The notes below the pieces were generated by a model that saw nothing but the letters and a program-made list of their open reading frames with translations, did not search any database and was not told the DNA's origin. From NCBI RefSeq assembly GCF_900104025.1, contig NZ_FNIQ01000002.1, positions 682,001 to 746,000 of the forward strand: a DNA stretch of 64,000 nt, read 5' to 3'. The DNA comes from Geodermatophilus sp. DSM 45219 (GTDB lineage: Bacteria; Actinomycetota; Actinomycetes; Mycobacteriales; Geodermatophilaceae). A program made the translations under genes and the position numbers. Positions 51,725-63,426 of this stretch are shown here, piece after piece (positions within the stretch are counted from its first letter, which is position 1; each line of letters starts with the position of its first letter).

Positions 51725-51883
51725 ATGACGCTCCCCACCGCCCTTCCCGTCCCTCGCTCGCAGCCGGGCCTCGTGCCCGAGCCGCAGCCCGCGCCGGGGC
51801 GTCCCGGTTGCTGGTGGAACTGGGAGCGGGCGGCCTGGGTCCGCTGGGTGCCGATCCCCCCGCCGCGGCGTCCCCTGGACTAG
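51725..51883 (+). CDS. small Pro/Trp-rich hypothetical protein (52 aa)
   Basis: A possible gene of 52 codons with an ATG preceded by GGAG at 51715-51718 and a TAG stop. The product is Pro-rich at the start (LPVPRSQPGLVPEPQPAPG) and has a tryptophan cluster CWWNWERAAWVRWVPIPPPR at residues 29-48, unusual for random sequence. It lies after pgl and directly before a dispersed-family terminator hairpin, which fits a real transcript end. The family is unknown. Confidence 0.5.
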   Translation: MTLPTALPVPRSQPGLVPEPQPAPGRPGCWWNWERAAWVRWVPIPPPRRPLD

Positions 51884-51908
51884 CCACTCGATCGGATCTC
51901 CCCAGGGT

Positions 51909-51964
51909 GGCCCCCCTGCACGGCCCTGCCGCGAGCGTGCGAGTGGCCGGGGGCGAGGGGGTCC
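51909..51964. terminator. terminator hairpin between convergent genes, dispersed family member
   Basis: GGCCCCCCTGC pairs with GCGAGGGGGTCC (imperfectly) around a GCGAGCGTGCGAGTGG centre. It lies between the small ORF and rbpA, which converge. Confidence 0.7.
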
Positions 51965-51968
51965 TCCC

Positions 51969-52310
51969 TCAGGCGCCGCGGCGGGCCCGCAGCTTCGCCA
52001 GCGCCTCCTCGAGGAGGGCGTCGCCGTCGGCGTCGCTGCGCCGCTCGCGCACGTAGGCCAGGTGGGTCTTGTACGGCTCGGTCCGCGGGGCCGGCGGCGG
52101 GGTCGCCTGGTCCTGGCCGGCGGGCAGGCCGCACCGCGGGCAGTCCCAGAGGTCGGGCACCTCCGCGTCGGAGGCGAAGGCCACCTCGGTCTCGTGGGCC
52201 TGCGCGCACCAGAAGGACACCCGGCGGCGGGGGGCGGCCTCGCCGCGCTCTGCCTCGCCCACCGGACCCGCGCCCACCCGCGTACCCCGGATCGCGTTAC
52301 CACCAGCCAC
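51969..52310 (-). CDS. rbpA: RbpA, RNA polymerase-binding transcription factor
   Basis: A 113-residue RNA polymerase-binding protein of actinomycetes that stabilises open complexes with the primary sigma factors. The N-terminal GGNAIRGTRVGAGPVGE is the conserved sigma/DNA-facing tail. The core has FWCAQAHETEVAFASDAEVP and WDCPRCGLPAGQD, with one Cys in the first segment where zinc-bound homologues have CxxxH. The C-terminal sigma-interaction region is PYKTHLAYVRERRSDADGDA. The GTG at 52310 follows AGGGGG. Confidence 0.95.
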   Translation of the reverse strand: MAGGNAIRGTRVGAGPVGEAERGEAAPRRRVSFWCAQAHETEVAFASDAEVPDLWDCPRCGLPAGQDQATPPPAPRTEPYKTHLAYVRERRSDADGDALLEEALAKLRARRGA

Positions 52311-52473
52311 CAGTGCCCCCTGTGCGTCTCAGCGGTCCGCGGCCGACAACGGCCGTCGGCGCAGTCTAGGGCCTGGAACGGGGGCCAGAGAGGACTTTGG
52401 TCCCGATGACCTCGGCGTTCGCCGGACCGCCGTCGGCTGCCTGCCGGGCCCGCCGCGAGCTCGCCGGCGGACT

Positions 52474-52706
52474 GGGACGGCCCCGCTGCGGGGGCCCGCG
52501 GCGAGCTCCGGTGACGTGCTGGAACAGCCCCGCATCAGGGTCCCGCCGCGAGCTCCGGCGACGTGCTGGAACGGCCACCCTCCAGGGTCCCGCGTCGAGC
52601 CTGGTGAGCGGATGGAACGGCCCCCTGCAGGGTCCCGCCGCGAGCTCCGGTGACGTGCTGGAACGGCCACCCTTCAGGGTCCCGCGCCGAGCGGGCGAGG
52701 CGTGGG
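52474..52706. repeat. five tandem units of 46-47 bp (minisatellite)
   Basis: Units start at 52474, 52521, 52568, 52614 and 52660. Each begins GG(A/G)ACGG or close, contains CAGGGTCCCGCCGCGAGC-like sequence and ends near GTGACGTGCT. They resemble the left arm of the dispersed terminator family repeated in tandem; the last unit is followed by GGGAAGGGTGGTCCTCTTT as a right arm just before the secG stop. The gap from rbpA to secG (about 410 bases) holds no gene. Confidence 0.88.
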
Positions 52707-52724
52707 GGGAAGGGTGGTCCTCTT

Positions 52725-52958
52725 TCAGACCTTGAGCAGGATGCCCAGGCCGATGATGCAGACGGTCCAGATCAGGCCGATGAAGACGGTGAGCCGGTTG
52801 AGGTTCTTCTCCACCACGGAGGAGCCGGACAGCTGCGAGGAGACCGCGCCGCCGAACATCGAGGACAGGCCCCCGCCCTTGCCGCGGTGCAGCAGGATCA
52901 GCACCACGAGGAGCACGCTGGTGAGCACCAGCAGCACGTTGAGGACCAGCTCGACCAT
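52725..52958 (-). CDS. secG: SecG, preprotein translocase subunit
   Basis: A 77-residue protein with two TM helices (VELVLNVLLVLTSVLLVVLI and LTVFIGLIWTVCIIGLGILL). They are joined by the conserved loop LHRGKGGGLSSMFGGAVSSQ then SGSSVVEKNLNRLT, which is diagnostic of SecG. It is part of the SecYEG channel. In most actinomycetes it follows tpiA directly; here a peptide-binding lipoprotein gene lies between them. Confidence 0.96.
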   Translation of the reverse strand: MVELVLNVLLVLTSVLLVVLILLHRGKGGGLSSMFGGAVSSQLSGSSVVEKNLNRLTVFIGLIWTVCIIGLGILLKV

Positions 52959-53039
52959 GTCCCGAGGGTAACCGACCGCCGTCCGGCCTCCGGTCAGCGC
53001 ACGCGGACCGGCCGGTGCCGGTCGTTACAGCGACAGCAG

Positions 53040-54827
53040 TCAGCGGACGCCGGCGGTCGCCAGGTCGTAGCTCGTGTACGGCCCCATGACCACGCCGTTG
53101 CGCAGCCGCTGGCCGGCGAGCAGCTGCGCCCGCGACTCGGCCAGCGGCACGTACGCGCCGGTCGCGGTGGCCGCCGTCGCCACCTCGCGCCACGCGGCAC
53201 GGGCGGCCTCCGGGTCGCCGGCGGCCGCACGGGCGGCGTCGACCAGCCCGTCGATCGCCGGGTCGGCGAGCCGGGCGAAGTTGGTGTTGCCGACCGAGCT
53301 GACCGACCGGCCGTCGACCAGCGGCACCAGGAAGGCGCCGGGGGTCGGGAAGTCCGCGGTCCAGGTGGCCAGCACGATGCCGATCCCGTTCTCGCGGACC
53401 CGGTCGGGGTTGCCGACCTCGGTGGCGTAGAAGCTGGGCGCGTCCAGCGGGCGCACCTCGGCCCGGATGCCGATGCCCGCCAACTGGGCGGCGACCTCGT
53501 CGGCGACCGCGACGCTGTTCGGCGCGTCCGGGACGGCCAGCACGGTGCTGAAACCCTCCGGCTGGCCGCACTCGGCCAGCGACGCCTCGGCCTCGGCCGG
53601 GTCCGCGGCCGGATCCGGGTCCTCCGGCCCGCCGCCGATGCCCTTCGGCCAGAGCTGGGAGGTGCGGACGGCCTCCGCCGGCCCGCCCAGCGCCTCCTGC
53701 ACGGCGGCGCGGTCCACCACCGCGGCCACCGCGGCCCGGCACGCCGGGGCGTCGAACGGCGCCACGTCGGTGGGCAGGGCGAGCAGCCGGACGACGTTGG
53801 CGGTGACCTCGTCGATCCGGTCGACCAGCGCGACGTCGCCATCGGTGTCCTCACCGAGCCGCGCCGTCGTCGGGGCCTGGATGCCGGTGCCGGAGATGTC
53901 GACGTCCGCGGACCCGGCGAGCAGTGACTGGTCCCGCTCGACACCGGTCAGCCCGGTGCGGACGACGACGCGGTCGGGCAGCGCGGTGCGGACCTCGTCG
54001 CTCGCCGGGTCCCACTGCGGGTTGCGCTCCAGCACGATGCCGGTGACGTCGTCCCGCGTGGCGATCGCGTACGGGCCGGAGGACACCGGGTCGGTGCCGT
54101 AGTCGGCGCCGGTGTCGTTGTCCACGGGGACCGGGCTGCTGGAGGGCAGCGCCATGACGTACGGGAAGTCCGGCTGCGGCGCGCGCAGCCGGAAGGTGAT
54201 GGTGCGGTCGTCGGGGGTCTCCACCGAGGCGAGCCCCAGCCTGCCCGGCGTCTCGTCCTGGTAGGGGCCGGCGTAGGGGTTCGCGGGGTCGTCGAGCAGC
54301 TCCACCACCCGGGTGGGCCCGCCCACGACCACGTCGGAGGCGAACGAGCGCTCGATGCCGTACTTCACGTCGCGCGAGGTGATCGGCTGGCCGGTCTCGA
54401 ACCGGACGCCCTCGCGCAGGGTGAAGGTCCAGGTCGTGCCGCCGTCGGGCGTGGTGCCCAGGTCGGTGGCCAGGTCGGCCACCAGCTCGTCGGTGCGGCC
54501 GGGCTCGGAGGAGTAGCTGACCAGCGTGCGGGTGTAGAGCCGCATCAGGTTCCACACGCCGGGGAGGTAGGAGCGCTGCGGGTCGAGGCTGTCGACCTCG
54601 CCGGTCACCACGCGCAGCGTGCCGCCGGTGGCGTCCGACGGTGCGCGGACGCCGGTGACCCCGGTGTCGGGGCCGCCGCCGAAGACGGGGAGGGTGGCGC
54701 GGTCCTCGCCGGCGTTCGCGCAGCTGACCGCCACCCCGACCACCAGCAGGACGACGGCGGCGATGCCGGCGACCCGGCCGCGCGCCCCCCGCGCCCAGGC
54801 GGGGCCCCGCTCCAGCGTGCTGTCCAC
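53040..54827 (-). CDS. ABC transporter substrate-binding lipoprotein (SBP family 5)
   Basis: A 595-residue extracellular solute-binding protein of the peptide/nickel family. The N-terminus is a lipoprotein signal: IAAVVLLVVGVAVSCANAGE, with the lipobox Cys at about 36. Family signatures are TGGTLRVVTGEVDSLDPQRS, WTFTLREGVRFETGQPITSR and DVKYGIERSFASDV. It binds oligopeptides or similar ligands at the cell surface. No permease or ATPase genes are adjacent, so it is an orphan in this window. The position between tpiA and secG is unusual. The GTG start follows GGGGAGCGGG. Confidence 0.9.
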   Translation of the reverse strand: MDSTLERGPAWARGARGRVAGIAAVVLLVVGVAVSCANAGEDRATLPVFGGGPDTGVTGVRAPSDATGGTLRVVTGEVDSLDPQRSYLPGVWNLMRLYTRTLVSYSSEPGRTDELVADLATDLGTTPDGGTTWTFTLREGVRFETGQPITSRDVKYGIERSFASDVVVGGPTRVVELLDDPANPYAGPYQDETPGRLGLASVETPDDRTITFRLRAPQPDFPYVMALPSSSPVPVDNDTGADYGTDPVSSGPYAIATRDDVTGIVLERNPQWDPASDEVRTALPDRVVVRTGLTGVERDQSLLAGSADVDISGTGIQAPTTARLGEDTDGDVALVDRIDEVTANVVRLLALPTDVAPFDAPACRAAVAAVVDRAAVQEALGGPAEAVRTSQLWPKGIGGGPEDPDPAADPAEAEASLAECGQPEGFSTVLAVPDAPNSVAVADEVAAQLAGIGIRAEVRPLDAPSFYATEVGNPDRVRENGIGIVLATWTADFPTPGAFLVPLVDGRSVSSVGNTNFARLADPAIDGLVDAARAAAGDPEAARAAWREVATAATATGAYVPLAESRAQLLAGQRLRNGVVMGPYTSYDLATAGVR

Positions 54828-54860
54828 CCCACCCGCTCCCCGCCTGTCCGGCGGCGGCGG

Positions 54861-55688
54861 TCAGCCGACGTCGGCGGCTGTCCGACAGATCTGCGTGAAC
54901 TCGTCGGCGTCCAGGCTGGCGCCACCCACGAGTGCTCCGTCGACGTCCGGCCCGGCCAGGATCCCGGCCGTGTTGGCGGCCTTCACCGACCCGCCGTAGA
55001 GGATACGGACCACTCCGGCGGTCTCGGCGCCGAAACGCTCGGTGAGTCGTGACCGTAGGGCACCGCACACCTCCTGAGCGTCCTCGGGTGTGGCGACCTC
55101 GCCGGTACCGATCGCCCACACCGGCTCGTACGCGAGGACGACCCCCGTGCCCTCGCCGGGCGCGGTGAGCTGCTCGGCGGTCAGCCCCTCGAGCGCGGCG
55201 TCCAGCTGGCGCGTGCAGTGCGCGACGTGCTCACCGGCGCGGCGCACCTCCAGCCCCTCCCCCACGCAGAGGATCGGGACCAGGCCGTGCCGCAGCGCCG
55301 CCTGCACCTTGCCGGCCACCACCGCGTCGTCCTCGCCGTGCAGCGCGCGCCGCTCCGAGTGGCCGACGACGACGTAGCGGCAGGCCAGCGCTGCGAGCAT
55401 GGCGCCGCTGACCTCGCCGGTGTAGGCGCCGGAGTCCTGGACCGAGAGGTCCTGGGCGCCGTAGCCGACCTCCAGCTTGTCCCCGGTGACCAGCGTCTGG
55501 ACGCTGCGCAACGCGGTGAACGGCGGCAGGACGACGACCTCGGCCGCCTCCAGCTCGGGCTCCTTGAGGCTGAAGGCCAGCTTCTGCACCAGCCCGATCG
55601 CCTCGAGGTGGGTGAGGTGCATCTTCCAGTTGCCGGCGATGAGCGGCCGGCGCCCCTCCCGGCGGACCGGCGTCCCCCTGCGTGCCAC
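54861..55688 (-). CDS. tpiA: triosephosphate isomerase
   Basis: A 275-residue TIM-barrel enzyme of glycolysis. The active site is visible: Lys in [15 protein letters not shown], catalytic His in [16 protein letters not shown], Glu in [20 protein letters not shown] (the loop 6 hinge follows), and the phosphate site in [17 protein letters not shown]. The N-terminus has a basic 15-residue leader ([14 protein letters not shown]). The GTG start overlaps the pgk stop (TAGTG), so the two are coupled. Confidence 0.96.
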   Translation of the reverse strand: MARRGTPVRREGRRPLIAGNWKMHLTHLEAIGLVQKLAFSLKEPELEAAEVVVLPPFTALRSVQTLVTGDKLEVGYGAQDLSVQDSGAYTGEVSGAMLAALACRYVVVGHSERRALHGEDDAVVAGKVQAALRHGLVPILCVGEGLEVRRAGEHVAHCTRQLDAALEGLTAEQLTAPGEGTGVVLAYEPVWAIGTGEVATPEDAQEVCGALRSRLTERFGAETAGVVRILYGGSVKAANTAGILAGPDVDGALVGGASLDADEFTQICRTAADVG

Positions 55689-56893
55689 TACGCCTCCCCT
55701 CGCTCGGTGAGCACCGCGAGACCCGGCAGCTCCCGGCCCTCGAGGTACTCCAGCGACGCGCCGCCGCCGGTGCTGATGTGGCCGTAGGCCGCCTCGTCGA
55801 GCCCGAGCTGGCGGACCGCGGCGGCCGAGTCGCCGCCGCCGACGACCGACAGGCCGTCGACCGCGGCCACCGCCTGGGCCACGCCTCGGGTGCCCGCCTG
55901 GAACGGGGCGAGCTCGAACACGCCCATCGGGCCGTTCCAGAAGACGGTGCGGGCACCGCCGAGCTCGCGCCCGAAGGACTCCACCGTGCGCGGGCCGACG
56001 TCGAGGCCCATCTGGTCGTCCGGGATGCCGTCGACCGGCACGGTCGTCGTCTCCACCTCGGCGCTGAACTCGGGTGCGCAGACGACGTCGACCGGCAGCA
56101 CGATCCGCTCGCCGGCCTCGGCCAGCAGCCGCCCGCAGGTGTCGACCTGGTCGGCCTCCAGGAGGGACCTGCCGACGCCGTGCCCCTGCGCGGCCAGGAA
56201 GGTGAAGCACATCCCGCCGCCCACCAGCAGCCGGTCGACCTTGGGCAGCAGCGCCTCGATGACCGCCAGCTTGTCGCTGACCTTGGAGCCGCCGAGCACC
56301 ACGACGTAGGGCCGCTCCGGGTCCTGGGTCAACCGGGTGAGGACGTCGAGCTCGGTGGCCACCAGCCGGCCGGCGACGTGCGGCAGCCGCAGCGCGACGT
56401 CGTACACCGAGGCGTGCTTGCGGTGCACCGCGCCGAAGGCGTCGTCGACGTAGACGTCGGCGAGCCCGGCCAGCCGGTCGGCCAGCCCGCCCCGCTCGGC
56501 GTCGTCCTTCGACGTCTCGGCGGCCTCGAAGCGCACGTTCTCCAGCAGCAGCACGTCGCCGTCGCCCAGTGCCCCGGTCCGGGCACGGGCGTCGTCCCCG
56601 GCCACGTCGCCGGCCAGCGGGACGTCGGTGCCGAGCAGGTCGCCGAGCCGCACGGCGACCGGGGCCAGGGAGTACTGCGGGTCCGGGGCGCCCTTGGGCC
56701 GGCCGAGGTGGGCGGCGACGACGACGCGGGCACCGGCGTCCCGCAGCGCCTGCAGGGTGGGCAGGCTGGCGCGGATCCGGCCGTCGTCGGTGATCTCGCC
56801 GGTGCTCTTCTCCAGCGGGACGTTCAGGTCGGCGCGCACGAGCACGCGCCGGCCCGAGACGCCCTCGGCGAGCAGGTCGTCGAGGGATCGCAT
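55688..56893 (-). CDS. pgk: phosphoglycerate kinase
   Basis: A 401-residue glycolytic kinase making ATP from 1,3-bisphosphoglycerate. The N-domain signature is [20 protein letters not shown], then [20 protein letters not shown]. The nucleotide-binding parts are [20 protein letters not shown] and [20 protein letters not shown]. The C-terminal end has [16 protein letters not shown] and [20 protein letters not shown]. The start at 56893 lies 11 bases after the gap stop, in one gap-pgk-tpiA operon. Confidence 0.97.
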   Translation of the reverse strand: MRSLDDLLAEGVSGRRVLVRADLNVPLEKSTGEITDDGRIRASLPTLQALRDAGARVVVAAHLGRPKGAPDPQYSLAPVAVRLGDLLGTDVPLAGDVAGDDARARTGALGDGDVLLLENVRFEAAETSKDDAERGGLADRLAGLADVYVDDAFGAVHRKHASVYDVALRLPHVAGRLVATELDVLTRLTQDPERPYVVVLGGSKVSDKLAVIEALLPKVDRLLVGGGMCFTFLAAQGHGVGRSLLEADQVDTCGRLLAEAGERIVLPVDVVCAPEFSAEVETTTVPVDGIPDDQMGLDVGPRTVESFGRELGGARTVFWNGPMGVFELAPFQAGTRGVAQAVAAVDGLSVVGGGDSAAAVRQLGLDEAAYGHISTGGGASLEYLEGRELPGLAVLTERGEA

Positions 56894-56904
56894 GGCGCGC
56901 CGCG

Positions 56905-59176
<2,272 letters not shown>

Positions 59177-59203
59177 GTCGTCCACCCCCACGTTCCCCCG
59201 GGC

Positions 59204-60289
59204 TCACCAAGCCCCATGTGCGGCGTTCCCTTCGTCTCCCCCGCGCACCGGTTCCGGTACGCGGGGTTGCGATACCCGCTCGTGCCCTTCCATGCCCCGC
59301 TGCTTCCCGAGCGCCTCCCGGAGTGCTCCGGCGAGGCGGGCCGGGTCGTGCCGCGGAGCGCCGCCGTCCTCGGCGACCGGGGTCAGCACGAGCTCGGCAC
59401 CGCACTCACGTACCGCAGACAGGAGACCACAGCGGTCAACCACCGATTCCGCATCGGCGATCACCGTGTGCAACGCCACTCCGCCGAGATGGCCCTGCAG
59501 CACGGTCAGGTGCTCCTCGGGCGAGAAGCCGTCGGTCTCCCCCGGCTGCGGCTCCAGGTTGAGGACGACGACCACCCGGGCACTGCTCGCGGCGAGTGCG
59601 GCGCGCAGCCGCGGCACCAGCAGGTGCGGCAGCACGGAGGTGTACCAGGAACCCGGGCCGAGCGACACCACGTCGGCGCCCGCGATCGCCTCGAGCACCG
59701 CGGGGTGCACCGGGGGGTCGGCCGGCGAGACCAGGATGTCGCGCACCCGCCCCGGCGTGGCGGCGATCGCCGCCTGGCCGCGGATCCGGCGGCTGCGCGC
59801 GGGGTCGTCGGGGTCGGTGCTCTCCACCGTGGCCACCAGGTCGAGGGGGACGTCGGCCATCGGCAGCACCCGGCCCCGGGCGCCCAGCAGCCGGCACAGG
59901 TCGTCCAGCGCCCGCACGGTGTCCCCGCCGTGCATCTCGACCAGCCCGGTGAGCACGAGGTTGCCGACCGGGTGCCCGGCGAGCACGCCGCTGCCGCCGA
60001 GGCGGTGCTGCAGCAGCTCGGCCACCTGGCGGGTCTCGGCGCCCTCACCGGCCAGCGCGCTCAGCGCCATCCGCAGGTCCCCGGGCGGCAGCACCGGCAT
60101 CTCGCGCCGGATGCGCCCGGAGGAGCCGCCGTCGTCGGCCACGGTGACCACCGCGGTCAGGTGCGGGGTGATCCGGCGCCAGGCGGCGAGCGCGGCGGCC
60201 AGCCCGTGACCGCCGCCGAACGCGACGACCCGCGGGGGACGGCCGGCGGACCCCCCGGCGTCCGCCGGCCGCTGCTGCGGGGCGCCCAC
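59204..60289 (-). CDS. yvcK: YvcK/CofD-like gluconeogenesis factor
   Basis: A 361-residue protein of the YvcK branch of the CofD-like fold, which binds UDP-sugars in other bacteria and is needed for cell shape or growth on gluconeogenic carbon. Motifs are VVAFGGGHGLAAALAAWR, AVVTVADDGGSSGRIRREM, LPPGDLRMALSALAGEG, GHPVGNLVLTGLVEM and SLGPGSWYTSVLPHLLVP. It lies in the uvrC-rapZ-yvcK-whiA cluster conserved across Gram-positives. The GTG start overlaps the rapZ stop (TAGTG). A C-terminal tail of about 30 polar residues ends the protein. Confidence 0.95.
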   Translation of the reverse strand: MGAPQQRPADAGGSAGRPPRVVAFGGGHGLAAALAAWRRITPHLTAVVTVADDGGSSGRIRREMPVLPPGDLRMALSALAGEGAETRQVAELLQHRLGGSGVLAGHPVGNLVLTGLVEMHGGDTVRALDDLCRLLGARGRVLPMADVPLDLVATVESTDPDDPARSRRIRGQAAIAATPGRVRDILVSPADPPVHPAVLEAIAGADVVSLGPGSWYTSVLPHLLVPRLRAALAASSARVVVVLNLEPQPGETDGFSPEEHLTVLQGHLGGVALHTVIADAESVVDRCGLLSAVRECGAELVLTPVAEDGGAPRHDPARLAGALREALGKQRGMEGHERVSQPRVPEPVRGGDEGNAAHGAW

Positions 60290-61269
60290 TACTCGCGGCC
60301 CAGGTCGCGGTGCTGGACGGTGGCGTCGATGCCGTCGGCCCGGAGCCGCCGGGCGAACTCCTCGGCGATGGCGACGCTGCGGTGCTTGCCGCCGGTGCAG
60401 CCCACGGCGAGGGTCAGGTAGCGCTTGCCCTCGCGCCGGTAGCCGGGGACCAGCGTCCGCAGCACCTCGGTGTAGCGGTCGAGGAACGGCCGGGCGTCGT
60501 CCTGGCCCAGGACGTAGTCGCGGACGTCGGGGTCCTGACCGGTGTGCGGGCGCAGCTCGGGCAGCCAGTGCGGGTTGGGCAGGAAGCGGGCGTCGACGAC
60601 CAGGTCGGCGTCCAGCGGCAGGCCGTACTTGAAGCCGAAGCTGAGCACGGTCGCGGTCAGGGGCGGCGCCTGCCCCTCGCGGGCGAAGGCGTTCTCCAGG
60701 GTGGCGCGCAGCTGGTGGACGTTGAGGTCGCTGGTGTCGACCCACAGGTCGGCCTCGCCGGCGATGCCGGTGAGCAGCGCCCGCTCGGCGGTGATCCCGT
60801 CGATCAGCGTGCCGCTGCCCTGCAGCGGGTGCTCGCGGCGGTTGGACTCGTAGCGGCGGACCAGCACCTCGTCACGGGCGTGCACGTAGACGACCCGCGG
60901 CCGGTGCCCGGCCCCGGCCAGCACCCGGATCGCCTCCTGCAGGTCGCTGGAGAACGCACGGCTGCGCACGTCGACGACGGCGCCGAACCGGCGCACGTCG
61001 CCGCGGGCGCCCAGCTGGACCATCGGCAGCAGCAGCGCCGGCGGCAGGTTGTCGACGACGAACCAGCCCAGGTCCTCCAGCACCCGCCCGGCGCTGTTCT
61101 TGCCGGCCCCGGACAGCCCGGTGACCACGACGACGTCCAGCGGCGGGATCTCGGTGGAGGCCGGATCCAGCGGCGGCGGGACGTCGCTGTGCGGGTGGCC
61201 CGGAGGGCCCGGCGGCAGGCCGAGGTGTGCCGTCTCGGCCTGCTCGGCCTGCTCGGCCTGCCCGGTCAC
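60289..61269 (-). CDS. rapZ: RapZ/YvcJ-family nucleotide-binding protein
   Basis: A 326-residue P-loop protein. In E. coli RapZ is an RNA-binding adaptor controlling GlmS; in Gram-positives the homologue (YvcJ) hydrolyses nucleotides and has a less clear role. The P-loop is [20 protein letters not shown] at about 45-64: the usual Ser/Thr after the Lys is Asn here. The family C-terminal region is [20 protein letters not shown], then FLPNPHW and the end motif [19 protein letters not shown]. The first 40 residues are a Glu/Ala/Pro leader. The GTG overlaps the uvrC stop (GTGA). Confidence 0.95.
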   Translation of the reverse strand: MTGQAEQAEQAETAHLGLPPGPPGHPHSDVPPPLDPASTEIPPLDVVVVTGLSGAGKNSAGRVLEDLGWFVVDNLPPALLLPMVQLGARGDVRRFGAVVDVRSRAFSSDLQEAIRVLAGAGHRPRVVYVHARDEVLVRRYESNRREHPLQGSGTLIDGITAERALLTGIAGEADLWVDTSDLNVHQLRATLENAFAREGQAPPLTATVLSFGFKYGLPLDADLVVDARFLPNPHWLPELRPHTGQDPDVRDYVLGQDDARPFLDRYTEVLRTLVPGYRREGKRYLTLAVGCTGGKHRSVAIAEEFARRLRADGIDATVQHRDLGRE

Positions 61270-63320
61270 GAGGCCACCAGGCCGACCTCGGCGGTCGCCC
61301 CGGAGCCCTCGCGGCGGGTGCCGCGCTCGGCCGGGCCGGCCGGGGCGGTCGTCGTCTCCACGGACTCCACCTCGACCGCGGCCCCGGCCGCGACGTCGGC
61401 GGGCTGCTGGGCGGGGTCCGCCACGGCGGCGAGCACCGCCTCTGCCGTCCGCCGTCCGATGCCGGGCACCGCCACCAGCTCCTCGACGGTGGCGGCCCGC
61501 AGCCGCTTGAGCGATCCGAACTCCTTCATCAGCGCCTTCCGCCGCGTGTCCCCGAGCCCGGGGACGTCGTCCAACAGGGAGACCAGCATGCTGGTCGACC
61601 GCTTCTGCCGGTGGTAGGTGATCGCGAACCGGTGGGCCTCGTCCCGGACCCGCTGCAGCAGGTAGAGCGCCTCGGAGGTGCGCGGCAGGACCACCGGGTC
61701 GGACTCCCCGGGAAGCCACACCTCCTCCATCCGCTTGGCCAGGCCGCAGACGGCGACGTCGACGATGCCGAGCTCGTCGAGCGACCGGGCGGCGGCCGCC
61801 ACCTGCGGGGCGCCGCCGTCGACGACCAGCAGGTTGGGCGGGTAGGCGAACCGGCGGGGGCGGCCCTCCTCCGCCGCGATCCCCTGCTCGTCCCGGCGGT
61901 CGGCCTCCTCCTTGAGGTGCCGGGCGAACCGGCGGCGGACCACCTCGGCCATCGCGGCGGTGTCGTCGGTCCCGTGGGTGACGGAGAACCGGCGGTAGTC
62001 GGACTTCTTCGCCAGGCCGTCCTCGAACACGACCATGCTGGCCACCACGTTGGTCTGCTGCACGTGGGAGACGTCGATGCACTCGATCCGCAGCGGCGCG
62101 TCGGGCAGCTCGAGGGCCTCCTGCAGCTCGGCGAGCGCCAGCGAGCGCGCGGTGAGGTCGCTCGACCGCTTGACCCGGTGCCGCGCGAAGGCCTCCTTGG
62201 CGTTGCGCTCCACCGTCTCCAGCAGGGCGCGCTTGTCACCGCGCTGGGGCACCCGCAGCGAGACCCGGCTGCCGCGCAGCTCGCTGAGCAGCTCCTCGTA
62301 GACGTCGGCGTCGTCGGGCAGCTCGGGGACCAGCACCTCCTTGGGCACCGCCTCCCCCGCCTCGCCGATGCCGGTCGCCTCGTCGACGCCGCCGTAGACC
62401 TGCAGCAGGAACTGCTCGACGAGCTCGCCGGTGGTGACCTCCTCGACCTTGTCCACGATCCAGCCGCGCTGGCCGCGGACCCGCCCGCCGCGGACGTGGA
62501 AGACCTGGACCGACGCCTCCAGCTCGTCCTGCGCGAAGGCGACGACGTCGGCGTCCGTGCCGTCGCCGAGGACGACGGCCTGCTTCTCCATCGCCCGCCT
62601 GAGGGCACCGAGGTCGTCGCGCAGCCGGGCGGCCTTCTCGTACTCCATCGCCTCGGCGGCCTCGGCCATCTCCCGCTCGAGGCGGCGGACCATCTGGTCG
62701 GTGCGGCCGGCCATGAACTCGCAGAAGCCGTCGACGATCTGCCGGTGCTCCTCGGCGCTGACCCGGCCGACGCACGGCGCGGCGCACTTGCCGATGTAGC
62801 CGAGCAGGCAGGGCCGGCCGATCTGCCCGGCGCGCTTGAAGACGCCGGTGGAGCAGGTGCGGGCCGGGAACACGCGGGTGAGGGTGTCGAGGGTCTCGCG
62901 GATGGCCCAGGCGTGCGCGTAGGGGCCGAAGTAGCGGACGCCCTTGCGCTTCGGGCCGCGCATCACCTGCAGCCGCGGGTACTCCTCGTTCAGCGTCACG
63001 GCGAGGCTCGGGTAGCTCTTGTCGTCGCGGTAGCGGACGTTGAACCGCGGGTCGAACTCCTTGATCCAGTTGTACTCGAGCTGGAGGGCCTCGACCTCGG
63101 TGCCGACGACGGTCCACTCCACGCTGGACGCCGTCGTCACCATCTGCCGGGTGCGCGGGTGCAGGCCCGCGACGTCGGCGAAGTAGCTGTTCAGCCGCTG
63201 CCGGAGGCTCTTGGCCTTGCCGACGTAGACGACCCGGCCGCCCGGGTCGCGGAACTTGTAGACGCCGGGCGACTCCGGGATGCTGCCGACCGCGGGTCGG
63301 TACGTGGACGGGTCGGGCAT
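61266..63320 (-). CDS. uvrC: UvrC, excinuclease ABC subunit C
   Basis: A 684-residue nuclease of nucleotide excision repair that makes both incisions at a lesion. The N-terminal GIY-YIG domain is [20 protein letters not shown] at about 17-36. A Cys cluster region is [20 protein letters not shown]. The UvrB-binding UVR motif is [20 protein letters not shown] at about 208-227. The RNase H-like endonuclease domain has [20 protein letters not shown] and [11 protein letters not shown]. Two helix-hairpin-helix motifs are near the C-terminus ([20 protein letters not shown] and [15 protein letters not shown]). A Thr/Ala/Glu-rich tail of about 45 residues follows. It heads the uvrC-rapZ-yvcK-whiA operon. 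Confidence 0.97.
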   Translation of the reverse strand: MPDPSTYRPAVGSIPESPGVYKFRDPGGRVVYVGKAKSLRQRLNSYFADVAGLHPRTRQMVTTASSVEWTVVGTEVEALQLEYNWIKEFDPRFNVRYRDDKSYPSLAVTLNEEYPRLQVMRGPKRKGVRYFGPYAHAWAIRETLDTLTRVFPARTCSTGVFKRAGQIGRPCLLGYIGKCAAPCVGRVSAEEHRQIVDGFCEFMAGRTDQMVRRLEREMAEAAEAMEYEKAARLRDDLGALRRAMEKQAVVLGDGTDADVVAFAQDELEASVQVFHVRGGRVRGQRGWIVDKVEEVTTGELVEQFLLQVYGGVDEATGIGEAGEAVPKEVLVPELPDDADVYEELLSELRGSRVSLRVPQRGDKRALLETVERNAKEAFARHRVKRSSDLTARSLALAELQEALELPDAPLRIECIDVSHVQQTNVVASMVVFEDGLAKKSDYRRFSVTHGTDDTAAMAEVVRRRFARHLKEEADRRDEQGIAAEEGRPRRFAYPPNLLVVDGGAPQVAAAARSLDELGIVDVAVCGLAKRMEEVWLPGESDPVVLPRTSEALYLLQRVRDEAHRFAITYHRQKRSTSMLVSLLDDVPGLGDTRRKALMKEFGSLKRLRAATVEELVAVPGIGRRTAEAVLAAVADPAQQPADVAAGAAVEVESVETTTAPAGPAERGTRREGSGATAEVGLVAS

Positions 63321-63426
63321 GTACCCCAGGTTAGGTGCGGCGGACGACGGTTCGCCGTCCAGATGACACCGGTGTGGTTCGGCGCTCGTCGACTGCCTTT
63401 CGCGCGCGGGAGGCGGTCGAGCGGTC

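Noticed and set aside
52474..52706. CRISPR array
   Set aside because: The units are contiguous with no variable spacers, and no cas genes are present. It is a tandem minisatellite.
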